NCBI RefSeq assembly: GCF_040183065.1
Contig: NC_091125.1
Span: forward strand, 122,858,121 to 122,922,120
DNA length: 64,000 nucleotides
Direction: 5' to 3'
Origin: Periplaneta americana
Lineage: Eukaryota > Arthropoda > Insecta > Blattodea > Blattidae
A program made the translations under genes and the position numbers. The number at the start of each line of letters is the position of its first letter. Positions within the stretch are counted from its first letter, which is position 1. Under the pieces are notes generated by a model. The model was given only the letters and a program-made list of their open reading frames with translations, was not told where the DNA came from and made no database searches. Of the stretch, positions 33,686 through 45,049 are shown in pieces.

Positions 33686-34515
33686 GGCCCGGTTTCTTCA
33701 ACTTTAGTTATAATGCACCTAACATAGCGTTAATTAACTGTAAGTTAAAAGTATGAATTGCTGTTAAAGATATTGCGTTTCTTCGACTTTACATTTCACA
33801 TTTTAACATTCTGTTTGTTAACTCTCTGTTAGGACCAGAGATTCTAGAGTTTAACCATAACCTATAACCAAGTATAGGCTCACTTCTGTTTTCTGAACTC
33901 TGACAATTGCGATTCTCGCTTGTTTCCGTTTTTGATTCAGAGAGAATAGAAGTCTTTCTATTCTCTCAGGTTTGATTTCTGCTTCTTTCCTCGTCTGTAT
34001 CACAATAGCGTGGAGCGGCGTATAGGTATTGCTGTTATGAAATGGAAAACACTGGAACAAAAATAAATCTTGGGACTAACTTCTCTTCGTTGGAAAGAAA
34101 CCTTCTGCTGGAAATTATTTCCCAGTATAAACCAATTAATGAGAATAAACAAACTAAAGGATCTAAGTTGAAAACGAAAAGTGAGGCTTGGCAGAAAATA
34201 GCCTAAACCTTTGTATGAACTTCTGGTCTGTCAAATCACAGAAATCATCCGCTCTGTTTATGTATTCATGGATATAATTTTCTAAATAATGCAGGTATAT
34301 AAGTTCAGTATCTAATGCACCAGCCATATTGGATACTTGTATGCTAACACAGAGTTAAATGATTTAACTGCATGAAATTGGACAGTTAAATTAACATAGG
34401 TTTTAACAGCCTGTTAGTACTAACAGTAGTTGAAGAAATGCTTCAACTGTTAAGTTTACAGTTAAAATGGAATAACACACTGCTATAATTTAACAAAGGT
34501 TGAAGAAATTGGGCC
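33686..34515 (+). mobile_element. PIF/Harbinger-like element, 830 bp, with Myb-like ORF
   Basis: The left end GGCCCGGTTTCTTCAACTTT and the right end (minus strand GGCCCAATTTCTTCAACCTT) are inverted repeats with few mismatches. A secondary inverted copy of TTTCTTCAAC lies inside the right end near 34430. The target duplication is not clear. The interior encodes a Myb/SANT-like domain fragment. Harbinger elements carry a separate Myb-like protein beside the transposase; no transposase remains here. Confidence 0.75.
34042..34206 (+). pseudogene. Myb/SANT-like DNA-binding protein fragment of the Harbinger-like element
   Basis: 54 codons: MENTGTKINLGTNFSSLERN, LLLEIISQYKPINENKQTKG, SKLKTKSEAWQKIA, then TAA. 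The FSxxERxxLLEII ... AWQKIA pattern is the MADF/Myb-like DNA-binding domain found in Harbinger-encoded and zeste-like proteins. Homologous codons (TFV, TSGLSN) follow the stop, so it is prematurely terminated. Confidence 0.65.
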
Positions 34516-37400
34516 AATATTTACTACGAAGTTCCAATTTTTTCCACAAACAAAGTCGATTTGCCACTAAATAAAAAGACATAACGCAAAATGGCAGAGG
34601 AAAATTCTGTTTCTTTGGTCTTGTGGATTTACCATGCGAAATTACTGTCACTGGAACACCTTCCCCCCTGTATACATAAAAAAAGATCTACTCAAATATT
34701 TGTTAGCTCACATTAGATTCACACTCACACAAAAAAGCTATCTTTGGGTAATTTTGAACTCTTTATTGAGAGTCAAAAGAAAATTGTAAAAATTTGAAGA
34801 CTCATCCATTTCTTATCTAATCAGACAAAGAGCAACATGTCAGGAAATATAAAATAAAGTAGAAATGACACTCAAACACACACCTAAATATCTTTAGTAC
34901 TTCATTTCTGGGAATCGAACTTGGTTTCACTCAAAAACAAATGTTTTTATACAATACATTAGCATAATTAAAGTTTATTCATGCTGTCTGACTCGAACCA
35001 ACTTTACCTCATGCTTTGGTGTCAACTCTTGTGTTTGTCTATTGTTATCTGTGCTGGGGGAAATTAAATCTTTGAGAAATATTATACAAATTACTAGTTT
35101 TCTGTTCAGTTGTATATTGTATTAGGAATGATTATGAAAGAAACAAAAAGTGGAAAAGTGGCAGAAAAAGGAAAGTATATTAAAAAAATCTAGCCCAATA
35201 TGGTCTATGTTCATCACGAATTTTCACTTGCTCTCATCTTTGAACCAGATCTCCAGACTACAGAAATAAGAAAACCACTTACTTTCTTTTATAGATACAA
35301 TAGTACGCAGAATTTTATGACTAATTGCAGTAGAACCAAAACTGTATTTGCAGTTGCCATGTTACTTTTAATTTAACAAAATATTACCTTATTAATTGCA
35401 TATTTTTAAAAGATATCTAATGACATAAAATCCAGGATCCTATAATTAAAATATTTAATGTCAACCTCAACATAATTACAAATGTGTCATAATGCTGAAA
35501 CTCGTCATTAAATGGCAAAAACAGAGACGTGCACAATTAACATAATCACCTTAAAATTAGTTTGTCCCTGGGTTATAATAGTATCACATTGATACGAGTA
35601 TATTAATACTCCCATACTTTCACTTGGTATTTAAATAACATGGATTTCTCGTACTGGATATGTGGAAAATATCTGTAAATTCATGATATAACCTCATTAT
35701 TTTCATATTTGCGAACCGACTGAATAAAGAATTAACATTTAAAAAATGAAAATAAATATTGTAAAATTAATTGGTATTACACTTTGCCTGCTAAGTCATG
35801 ACTTTGATAGTTCCCGTGAGAGAGAAACAAAGAAAGATCTTGAACTTTGTCAGGCCATTCTGTTACAGGGTTTTTCTGCCAGTGTTGCTAAATTTCAAGT
35901 ATAATATTTATACACAGTGTAGTGTATTTTAAGTGCATTTTAGATATCAGACTAGAAGCTAAAGTTTCTCACAGCTGCACATGGCACACTGGTTACTGCT
36001 TGTTGATAAGATAACAAACCAAAGAAATGGCAAGAGTTTATCTCCTGGCAAACCATAACGATAATAAGCCTAGTTCATTGTTTTTAAAACAGTGTATTAC
36101 AAATACTCTTATTTAGAAATAGTCAGGTCAAATTTTATACTAGAAAATTGTTATTTTAAGGAACACAAACATGTCTATAAGGAACTCAATGTAATTGCAG
36201 TAGAAAGTATTGTGTTCAGTTTGGGCACATGATCATTAAGAATAAGATCGAATATGAATAGCAACCTTTACTTGAAAATTATTCTTTGGTGAGGAAAAAA
36301 TATATTTAGTTCACTTTACAGAGACTATGAATAGGTTTTATCATATGTGCAAAACTATTATGGAAAATGATCCAATTAACTAAAAACAATTCTATGATTG
36401 TCCTGTTTTCAAATTATATCCAATTTGATACAGCAACTATGTGCTTAATTTCATAAAATGATCCCTAAAAGGCCTAAATGCAAGTAAACAATATCTCATC
36501 CTCACTCTTATAACATAAGACGAAATGCCTCCTTCTCCTCCTCCCCTTTACAAGAAACAAGATTATATTTCACAAATCCGTACATGTACTGCACTCCTGC
36601 CATATTTTTTATTAAACAAGTCTTCATTCGTAGAAAATACAACTACCCAATACAATTCAAATGTGATGCTCTTATCAAACGAACCTCTAAGAACACAAGA
36701 GTTTCTCGTTTAAATAACAACCAACATGAACATTATTACCGTTCATGAACTCCTGAATAGAAACAACTTCGCTAACACTATTAATAGAAGGAATTATTGA
36801 AATATAAAATGGCTGGTAACTTGGAAACAAGGAAAAATCAGCCCTATGATGATCTTTTATTATTGTTTCCAGGTGTCGAAACTACCTCTGAAATAGTTCA
36901 CACGTTTTGATACAAAAAGGAATGTCAAGGCCAAACCAGTGTTGACTGGTTTGTTATGATAGCTATAGATATAATGTACACAGATTACGAAATGATCTGC
37001 AGCTATTTAGTGTGGAGAATTTTTAAGACATTTATTCTTGCATTTCAATTACATATAAGGTATGATTTGGCCCTTCAAGGGCTATTGTGGCCTGGATTAC
37101 TTATTATAAGGACGAAAAATACAAAGACTGCAATGTCTTGTCTGTTTTGTTTTGCCAGAGTAGCTAAGTGGAAAAACACTGCAAACGACATTTTATTTCT
37201 TTTGCAATGTTTTAATATAACACATTGCACATGCTTATACTCTTATAAACTCTGATGGTTGAAAATTGAAGTGCAACCTTCAATATAGGCTGTAGAACCT
37301 AGAAGGTTGTGGGGAAATGTCACAATCTTAAGCATCAAGCATTTATTTTTCTGTTCCTGTAAAATTTTAATTTGGCGCTTGCAACATTTTTCCATTTAGC
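34516..37400. other. No gene seen
   Basis: About 2.9 kb of AT-rich DNA. A tRNA B-box-like sequence on the minus strand near 34905-34925 (AAGTTCGATTCCCAG) hints at an old SINE. The frames at 36525-36713 and 36956-37255 have no domain. Confidence 0.4.
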
Positions 37401-37412
37401 TACTAAATTAGA

Positions 37413-37709
37413 GGCGGCCGGGTAGCTCAGTTTGTAGAGCAGCGGGGAAGGTCCGGGGTTCGATCCCGAGTGGTGACGGGATTTTTCTCATTGCCAAACT
37501 TTCAGAACAGCCCCGAGGTTCACTCAGCCTCCTATAAAATTGAGTACTGGGTCTTTCCCGAGGGTAAAAGGCAGTCAGAGCGTGGTGCCGACCACACCAC
37601 CTCATTCTAGTGCCGAGGTCATGGAAAGCATGGGGCTCTACCTCCATGCCCCCCAAGTGCCTTCATGGCGTGTGACGGGGATACCTTTACCTTTTTTGTT
37701 TTTTTTTTT
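37413..37709 (+). mobile_element. Full-length tRNA-derived SINE with 12-bp target duplication
   Basis: TACTAAATTAGA flanks it exactly (37401-37412 and 37710-37721). The head is tRNA-like: GGCCGGGTAGCTCAG, TTTGTAGAGCAGC and GGGGTTCGATCCCGAG. The body has GAGGTTCACTCAGCCTCC, AAAATTGAGTACTGGGTC, TTTCCCGAGGGTAAAAGGC, GTGCCGACCACACCACC and AGTGCCGAGGTCATGGAAAG. The 3' end is GGGGATACCTTTACC followed by a T-rich tail. The minus-strand frame 37408-37656 is an artefact of the SINE. Confidence 0.92.
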
Positions 37710-37721
37710 TACTAAATTAGA

Positions 37722-37934
37722 AGACTTTTTAAAAAATGTGCATAATCATCACCTACAGTGTTGAGTATTCACTCATATCAAACATTTCATGCACTTTATG
37801 GCGCAAAACTTCTTTGTACAAATTATTAATGCCCATGATGTGATAATTACTTTGTATGTTTTTTTTTTTTTTTTTTTTTTTGGGAGATGGCAATTTCTAG
37901 TGAACATGTAGATTTTCGAAACTTCATTACAAAC
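37722..37934. other. Spacer with poly-T run
   Basis: Contains a T-run of about 23 at 37858-37880 and no gene. Confidence 0.5.
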
Positions 37935-37945
37935 TCCTCCTTCAT

Positions 37946-38258
37946 TTCGGAATATGTATGATAAGAACTTTCTTGTGTTAAATTTTAACGTACCTTGTTA
38001 ACATGTTTCGACCTATTTTCGGTCATCTTCGGAACTGATCGTTGTTAGTCTTGGCGCCTCTTGTTTCTTGTGTGGGTGCGTTCGTAGTGTAGAGTCAAAG
38101 AGTGTATGTGTTTTAACATTCACGACCAGTTACGCAAATGACCGAAAATAGGTCGAAACATGTTAACAAGGTACGTTAAAATTTAACACAAGAAAGTTCT
38201 TATCATACATATTCCGAAGTGATACAGTGTTAAAAGTTGTGTAATCAAGATGTAGGTA
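37946..38258. mobile_element. Palindromic Penelope-like insertion with two hammerhead-like cores
   Basis: TCCTCCTTCAT occurs at 37935-37945 and 38259-38269, an 11-bp target duplication around 313 bp. Inside, 81-bp arms (37947-38027 and 38138-38218) are almost perfect inverted copies, including TTCGGAATATGTATGATAAG and ACCTTGTTAACATGTTTCG. Each arm contains GACCGAAAATAGGTCGAAAC, i.e. a GACC/GGTC stem followed by GAAAC as in a hammerhead. The preceding box is CCGAAGA in the left arm and degenerate in the right. No coding sequence is present. Confidence 0.7.
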
Positions 38259-38277
38259 TCCTCCTTCATATGCCAGC

Positions 38278-38385
38278 GCTGTGGATCAGATCCTGGCATA
38301 GCTCAGTTGGTTAAGAATACTCAGTGCGCTAAACTGAGAGGTTTTGGGCTCGATTCCCAGTGTCGGGACGAATTTTTTTTTCCAT
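38278..38385 (+). mobile_element. tRNA-derived SINE fragment
   Basis: TCCTGGCATAGCTCAGTTGG, TTAAGAATACTCAGTGCGC, AAACTGAGAGGTTTTGGGC and TCGATTCCCAG form recognisable D, anticodon and T arms (CTCAG/CTGAG; GGG/CCC), followed by GTCGGGACGAA and a T9 run. The body is short or absent. Confidence 0.7.
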
Positions 38386-39483
38386 TAATAGTGTGATGAC
38401 TATACAAAATCATGGAATACACGATATTCAATAGAGGACAGCGAGGTCCTCAAATAAGAATACAATATAGTGTGTTAATTAAGTTCATATAGCTCAATTC
38501 AGGTATTCAGGTATGATTCACAGATAGATATTTTGACGTGTTTTTTAATAACTTACGCGACAAACTGTAGATTGATTTACTGTGGACTTCCTGCCACCTG
38601 TTCACTGTGGTTATTGGCTTCACTCTTCCAAGACCCACAAGCAGTGGAAGCAGACACGTGAAGGATTGTTCACCCAGTATTCCTCGCATGCTTAAGCGAT
38701 TTGTATACCAGTCAATCTCATTTCTTAATCTTTTAGTCTCCTTCGAGACTAATAACTGTATTTTTCACTACTAATTTTACTCATATTTTATGGATATCAT
38801 GTGCGTCCTAACCAACAGTATAAGTGACAGTAGTTTCGTGTATAATCTATATTGCGTGTAGCCTATGCATGCAGATTTAGGTCAGTTAGGAAGTAATAAA
38901 CAGAACACTTAGGAGAGTCTGGAATAAATTTAACATTTCTCATTATAGTGTATGTAATGAATTATTAGTTCAGCAAAAGTTTAAGAGACATGAAGTCGAA
39001 ACAGGTACTTTTAACTGTTCTTTGGAGGAAAGAATAATAATAATTCATTATTTAATGATAATTTTAATCTATAAGGTCTACTGAGAGAATTATTATTATT
39101 ATTATTATTATTATTAGGTCTACCACTGCTACGATGGCAATGATGACAACAAATTAGTAAGAAAGAAATAAACATGATAGAGGAAGCCAAAGAGCTTAAA
39201 AAAATACCTGCCCATAACAATTCAAACTCAAGTCATAATTGTATCAAAAGGTTTTTAATTGGGACTCCATATTGCATACTGTTTGGAATATTGGGCGCAT
39301 GGAATTTTATATTTCAAAGTAATATAATGTTTATAAATGAATTTCTAGGACTTCTGAGGTATAAGGGTACATACCATCGTTGGTAATGACAATACTTTTA
39401 GAATTAACATTTATTTTGGCGATGACCAAATTTATAACAGAATTGTCACAACAATACGCTTTTATCATCATTTTACTTGTTGC
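38386..39483. other. No confirmed gene; (ATT)n at 39090-39116
   Basis: A minus-strand stretch at about 38557-38700 ends in a perfect donor (GTAAGT at 38556-38551) and could be a non-coding exon, but nothing else supports this. The rest is AT-rich. Confidence 0.35.
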
Positions 39484-39617
39484 TGTTGTTGTTTTATAAT
39501 GCCAGGCGTTTGACAATAAATCATTTGACCTCTTGCATTCTAATATTTTTCAAAGATATTGTCATGGTCAGCCATTAAAGCACAGATTTTGATGTGTTCC
39601 GAATCCATTTCTTGGTT
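39484..39617 (-). mobile_element. 3' end of RNase H-bearing LINE (third copy)
   Basis: Minus strand: CCAAGAAATGGATTCGGAAC, CATCAAAATCTGTGC, ATCTTTGAAAAATATTAGAA, then CGCCTGGCATTATAAAACAAC. It matches the final ~130 bp of the element at 4766-5573, with several substitutions. In its stop codon TAG has become TAT. Confidence 0.75.
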
Positions 39618-41734
39618 TCATTTTATTTGTAGTAATACATAAGTTAACAAAAATTTGAATTGGTGGTGGAGAATCATCTTAAGATTAACAATTTTCTGAA
39701 TTTATTTTTAAAACTGTCAAATCACGTCATTTTGAAAGAATTCATAAAAAACACAAGAAACTAGGTAAAAAAAAATTTACTAAGTAGGCTATGCTGTTTA
39801 CATAAGAACTTTTCATAATATTTAAGATAGGCTATAAGGGTTTATTTTTAAATTAATAATTGAAATTTCATTCGGAGAATATAATATAATTATGAGATAA
39901 AAAGTATCTACTGGCGCTATTAGAATATCAAATAAAGACTACTACACAATGGTTCTGAAAAAAAAACCGAAACCACGCACGAGAAAATAATGACAACTGA
40001 CAACAAAGGTTACTTTCAAAATCTATGCTTCATTTTTAATAGGTAAGCCCTACTGTACACATGTCGATAGGATTTATAAATATTGTTATAATTATTTATG
40101 TCTGTATAAAGTAAATACATAGGCCTAGATTGTGGCAAAAGGTTCTTCTGATAATAATTTTAACTAGCTATCATTCATATGCTTGCTATGTTCTGAATTA
40201 AATTGAAAATTTGAAAAGTTATCAGCATATTAATTACCGGCAACAAATGCATGCTTAATAACGCAGGCTGAAGTACATCATTCAAGTAAGTTAAGTGTCC
40301 CCCCCCCCACCTCCAAATCACAAATTTAGACCTAAACAAAAACTGTACAAATCGCACACAAAGCTTCCATTCATAATTTACGGAAAATGCTTTCAATAGT
40401 GTATTTTCCAATTTTACCTCAAAACGTCACATGTCACATACAATACAGATACACTGAAAATAAGACTTCATCAGTCTATCACACATATTCATCTTCGGTA
40501 ATTATATCTTCAAACAAGCCAATAGTCAAAGGCATACTGAAGAAATATATTTGCAAAGTGGACCGTAAAGAGTACAATATTTTAATAGGCTATGTTACGA
40601 TGGTATAAATAAAAGTAAGGTTGTCTTAAAATTAAGTAAATACAGTGTCATGAAATTGATAATTTAGCATTATAGGAAAAACTATTTCAGATTTCTATAA
40701 GTTAATCAATATTTCATGATAGAAAACTCACCAGAAAAATTAGGTTATGTTATTAGAACTAAATGCACATGACAGAGCTGAATAGCTGTTGTGCAATTTG
40801 TTGAGGTTATATGACTATTATCTTAATAACTGTACTCTGAGAATAATCACTTGTTTCGTCTATTATAAAATAAATAAGACTTCAATAAACAAAATGCAGT
40901 ACCTTTTCCTTTCCTTTAATCACTTCGCAGTGGTTGTTATCTGGCTTCTTTGGCGTATCCACAATTACAGCAATGATATTCACATCACAAACGCAGAACA
41001 CTTTCATTGGTCAGCATATGTCTCTGAAAGATAAAAGACTTCATGAATTACTGCGTAACTATAATCAATTAGTAAAATAGGGGAAAATTATACAAACAAA
41101 GGTAGGTAAAATAATGCTAGAGATTAAGATAACAATTATGCTTGTAATAACCTATTCAACGTACACATTTCCTTTGTTCTATAAACAGCAATGCAAATTG
41201 TTGTTCATTTAAGAAAATAAAGATGTTTTGTATTTCAAATTAGAATTACAAATATAATGAAATACTAAAGAATCTAGAGTATACCATAAAATCATCCTCA
41301 GGAGTTTACACTCCAAACAATCTTGGAGGTTGGATTAGACGCCTTGCATTACGGAGAGCAGTTTCACCACGAGTATGCGTTAGTTTGATGTTTTCTTCCT
41401 CAAACAAAACTTGTAATGGATATTAAGTGTAACAATATTAATACTTACGAACCTGTCATTGCACTGGTGTAAATTATATACCGCTTTTTATTGATAGATG
41501 GTGAATTTTAGAATTCTTCCCAACAGATGAAGACAGGACCTTATGACGTCACAAAATTTAACATGATGCAAAAATGATCGATACATCGAATAAGTCAGAT
41601 CGACACGACCATTAATGCAATGTATGACCGACAGTAGTACTTAGCAGTCATATAAATTGACCTACAGATGTCGCTAGTATCGACATCATTGGTCACAGGC
41701 TCTGTCACAGACAGACCAACGAGTTGGCACAGAC
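39618..41734. other. No gene seen
   Basis: About 2.1 kb of AT-rich DNA. A C-run lies near 40301-40310. The frames at 40175-41034 are unsupported. Confidence 0.4.
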
Positions 41735-42575
41735 AGAGCCTTCTTCAATTACAAGCCGGAGCATGGGTAGGTTTGGCAACGCTGAGTGGAGGCGGGAGAT
41801 TCTAATGTAATATTGAAGTAATAGTGCTTGCTCATTGCTTTCGTTGTACGTAACATGCATTTTTTTCAATATTACTTTATGCACAAAGGTAAGATCAAGA
41901 TTCAGGTTAGTGATGTAAATTATTACAGATTCGAAAATAGTGTTTTATTGCAATCAATTAGCTTTACGGCGCAAGTAGGCTACTTACATACAAAGACTGC
42001 CACTTAAAATAATAATTAAAAAAATATGTTTTTTCTTGCTAGTACAAAGGTAAATAAATAAAGAAGATATTCCTTGCACCGAAAATAATGAAATCAATAA
42101 TGCAATAAAGACGTAAGTTCCTACGCAATATTCTTCAGTTCCATTCAATTAACAAATTTGTGGCTAGCAAATTGACAATGTTTTGCGACTTTATGTTGTT
42201 TCACCTCTGATGTGAATGATGTAGGATATCATATACATTTTAATTACATGTGATTATTTGTCGTACATATTTCAGATGTCCAGGAAGCCAGTTTTAGTTT
42301 GACCTGGCCAGTCACCATAACAATACTGTTATCCTAAATTATTTGTTATAAACTTTTTAAAATATAATTTTAAATAAATATAACTATAGAAAACTAGCTA
42401 AGAATGTAAATTATGCAAATAAAATAAACATGCAAACAGAGGAAATTATTGACATGTTATAATAAAGTATGAAAATGTAAATACAGCTAGGTCAGGTATA
42501 AAGATCTATGAAAAAATGAAGAAATATACCTTCAACAAAATACGTAACAAAACACATCATTATCTATTAACCCGT
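41735..42575. repeat. Left arm of long inverted repeat around satellite
   Basis: Inverted counterpart of 49185-49918. Matching blocks, in order, include ACAAGCCGGAGCATGGGTAG, GTTTGGCAACGCTGAGTGGA, AAATTGACAATGTTTTGCG, AGGATATCATATACATTTTA, GGAAGCCAGTTTTAGTTTGA, ACAATACTGTTATCCTAAAT and GATCTATGAAAAAATGAAGA. Between them the arms are diverged with indels. No coding potential was seen. Confidence 0.88.
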
Positions 42576-42758
42576 AAGTAGGCGCGTGGGGGTCAGGTAG
42601 GCCTCCACGGTTATTAATGTTCATATATAATTATTTGTGTATTGACTGCACTGCTCGGCGCCTCAATACCTTTCTAAAATATCGTTTTCGGAATTATGAA
42701 GTGTTTGCCTCAGAGGCGCCGACTTTTGAAAATTTTTGGAGTATGTTCATCATGTTAC
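42576..42758. other. Spacer between inverted-repeat arm and LINE fragment
   Basis: Contains a short palindromic pair CGGCGCCTC (about 42656) and GAGGCGCCG (about 42713). Confidence 0.5.
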
Positions 42759-43027
42759 TTACTTACTGGCTTTTAAGGAACCCGGAGGTTCATTGCCGCC
42801 CTCACGTAAGCCCGCCATTGGTCCCTATCCTGAGAAAGATTAATCTAGTCCCTACCATCATATCCCACCTCCCTCAAATCCATTTTAATATTATCTTCCC
42901 ATCTACGTCTCGGCCTCCCCAAAGGTCTTTTCCCCTCTGGCCTCCCAACTAATAATCTATATGCATTTCTGGATTCGCCCATACGTGCCACATGCCCTGC
43001 CCATCTCAAACGTCTGGATTTAATGTT
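42759..43027 (-). mobile_element. RTE-like LINE 3' end, about 265 bp
   Basis: Minus strand: SRRLRWAGHVARMGESRNAY, LLVGRPEGKRPLGRPRRRWE, DNIKMDLREVGYDGRD, then a frame change and the NLRVP-like end, with a (GTAA)n tail at the left. ATCATGTTAC at 42749-42758 and 43029-43038 is a 10-bp target duplication. Confidence 0.9.
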
Positions 43028-43039
43028 TATCATGTTACA

Positions 43040-43911
43040 CTTTAAAACTCATAATTACCCCTTATATAATTATAGTAAATGTAAATGCTACAAAATTAAC
43101 TTAAAATACATGATCACTCACCTAAATAGGGAGAGACTGAAACGTGCTCCTCCTGACAGTTATTTTGCTGATGAATTCGTTGATTAGAGGTTCCAAGTTC
43201 AGTTCCCTTGCGAGATCGGAATATATGTTCAATAAAGATCTATTCACACATCTCCGGGACGTGACGATGCTTTCCGTGACGTGGCGGCATCTTCCGAGAA
43301 AATAAAATATCGTCGCCTTGCAGACAAAGCGGTGCGTTCCTACATCTCCTGCAACGGCATTCGTTGACACGTTCAGTGTTTCTCCGTGATCCGTGCCTGC
43401 AAAACGTTTTCGATCGCCACCGAAATTTTTTGTTTTCACGGACGTGAAACTTCCTTCCCGCCACCCGTTTCTCTGCTTTCACTGCGCTGAGCGGTTGCCT
43501 TTTGAAGTAAGACGGTCCCCCCAAACTTTTCTGTCCACTCGGGGAATGGGGTAATCTCTGTTTCCGCTTTCTGAAGCAAACATAAATGTTGCCAATTCTC
43601 CCCTGAATGCTAACACTAATTTCAGTCTTTTTTTTTAACATGTTCAAACAATTCACAAGTGTTTTCGTTTGCTGTTTGAAAGTCTTGTACATTCCTTAGT
43701 TTTTTTTTTTTTTTTTTTACAATTCCAAGATAGCAATGATAGATGAACAGCGATGTTAAAGATATAATTAACTTTATGAGACACAATAATATTACCATGC
43801 CCAACCCCATATCCATCAAGGGAGATATGTTGCAGGAAATCAAATCAGCCAATATTAGTAAGAAACAACGAGCACAGAATACATAGAGTACACACTAGCA
43901 TCTTAATACCA
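43040..43911 (-). other. GC-richer region with long minus-strand open frames, unassigned
   Basis: Overlapping minus frames of 105 (43439-43122) and 150 codons (43692-43240) occupy a GC-rich patch in AT-rich surroundings. Fragments such as GRCRHVTESIVTSRRCVNRS and LARELNLEPLINEF look protein-like, but I recognise no family. It lies inside the long inverted repeat and immediately before the satellite, so it may be the former coding part of the same element. A T-run lies at 43700-43720. Confidence 0.3.
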
Positions 43912-44208
43912 TAGGACTAAGTAGAGTAGCGCATGACATAAGTACAGTAGTGCACGACTTAGTGGAGTAGTGCACGACGTAGTACAGTTGCGCAAAACAT
44001 AAATACAGCAGAGCATGAATTAGTAGAGTAGTGCACGACGTAGTACAATAGCGTACAACATAAGGGCATTAGGTCACGACTTAGTAGTGTAGTAGTAGTG
44101 CACGAAGTAGTACAGTAGAGCACGATATAAGTACATTAGTGCACGACTTAGTAGATTAGTTCACGACGTAGTGCAGTAGAGCAAGCCATACGTACAGTAG
44201 TGCACGAC
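43912..44208. repeat. Satellite array, left block (diverged 20/21-bp units)
   Basis: Units of about 20-21 bp of the type AGTAGTGCACGACTTAGTAG and CAGTAGCGCACGACATAAGT, diverged and irregular. It marks the left edge of the array. Confidence 0.9.
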
Positions 44209-44211
44209 TTA

Positions 44212-45046
44212 AGGTACAGTCACACGTCGCTACTTTTGCAGCGCTGCAGTACAAAAAACTGCGCAACTCTTGTACTGCGACGTGTGAACAACGGTGCAAC
44301 CCGAAAAGTAGCGGCTGCCGACCCTGCTGCCCGCTACTTTTCCATGCTGCGCGCAACTTAAAAGTAGCGACGTGTGAACAGGGTTCTCAGGGTTGCAGCC
44401 GCAGCATTTTTGATATCGGTTTTGTTGAAACTTTTGCTGCGGTTGCAACCAGTGTTACCACCCAAATGTGTCAATGTTACTTTTATTGTTTGGATATATT
44501 TTAATGTTAAATGTGATGAAAACTAATTATTTGTAACAGTTATTAAATACACAACACAGTCTGAGCATAATTGCTGACGATATAATTCAATTTTTAAATT
44601 TTCCGTAGCGTAGTTCCAAACAGGAGGATTGCCAACATTGATTACGTGAATATACTGTTGGTTATCATTTAAGTATATAGGCGTTTTTAAAAGCTTTATA
44701 GTAAAAATAATGTCAATTTCTGAATACTAGATACGACAGAAAGGCAAATAATAGATAAGGAAGCTTTCGCATGAGTTTCTTAATAATGCGAACATAACCA
44801 CAAAATGTATATTGAGAAGTCAACACGGAGATGGGAACCTGCAGCATGACTGCGGCTGCAAAAGTAGTGCCTTGCGTGTGAACAGACTCGCAACCTCCAG
44901 TTGCAACTTTTGCAGCACTCGGGTTGCGCAGCACGAAAAGTAGCGTGCAGCGCGCTACTTTTGGCTTACGTGTGAACACGACACGCAACTTTTGCAGCTG
45001 CAGTATAAAAGTAGCGCTGCAAAAGTAGCGACGTGTGACCGTACCT
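44212..45046. mobile_element. 835-bp TIR transposon inside satellite, exact TTA duplication
   Basis: The left end AGGTACAGTCACACGTCGCT and the right end (complement AGGTACGGTCACACGTCGCT) are near-identical and extend through ACTTTTGCAGCGCT. TTA at 44209-44211 and 45047-45049 flanks it. Joining the flanks gives GACTTAGTAGAG, exactly the satellite consensus, so the empty site is known. A 3-bp TTA duplication points to PIF/Harbinger. Many subterminal copies of AAAAGTAGC or GCTACTTTT and of CGTGTGAAC lie in both orientations within 200 bp of each end. No transposase was seen; the interior (44440-44780) is AT-rich. Confidence 0.92.
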
Positions 45047-45049
45047 TTA

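Noticed and set aside
37408..37764. Reading frames over the SINE at 37.4 kb
   Set aside because: They are translations of the tRNA-derived SINE body and flank.
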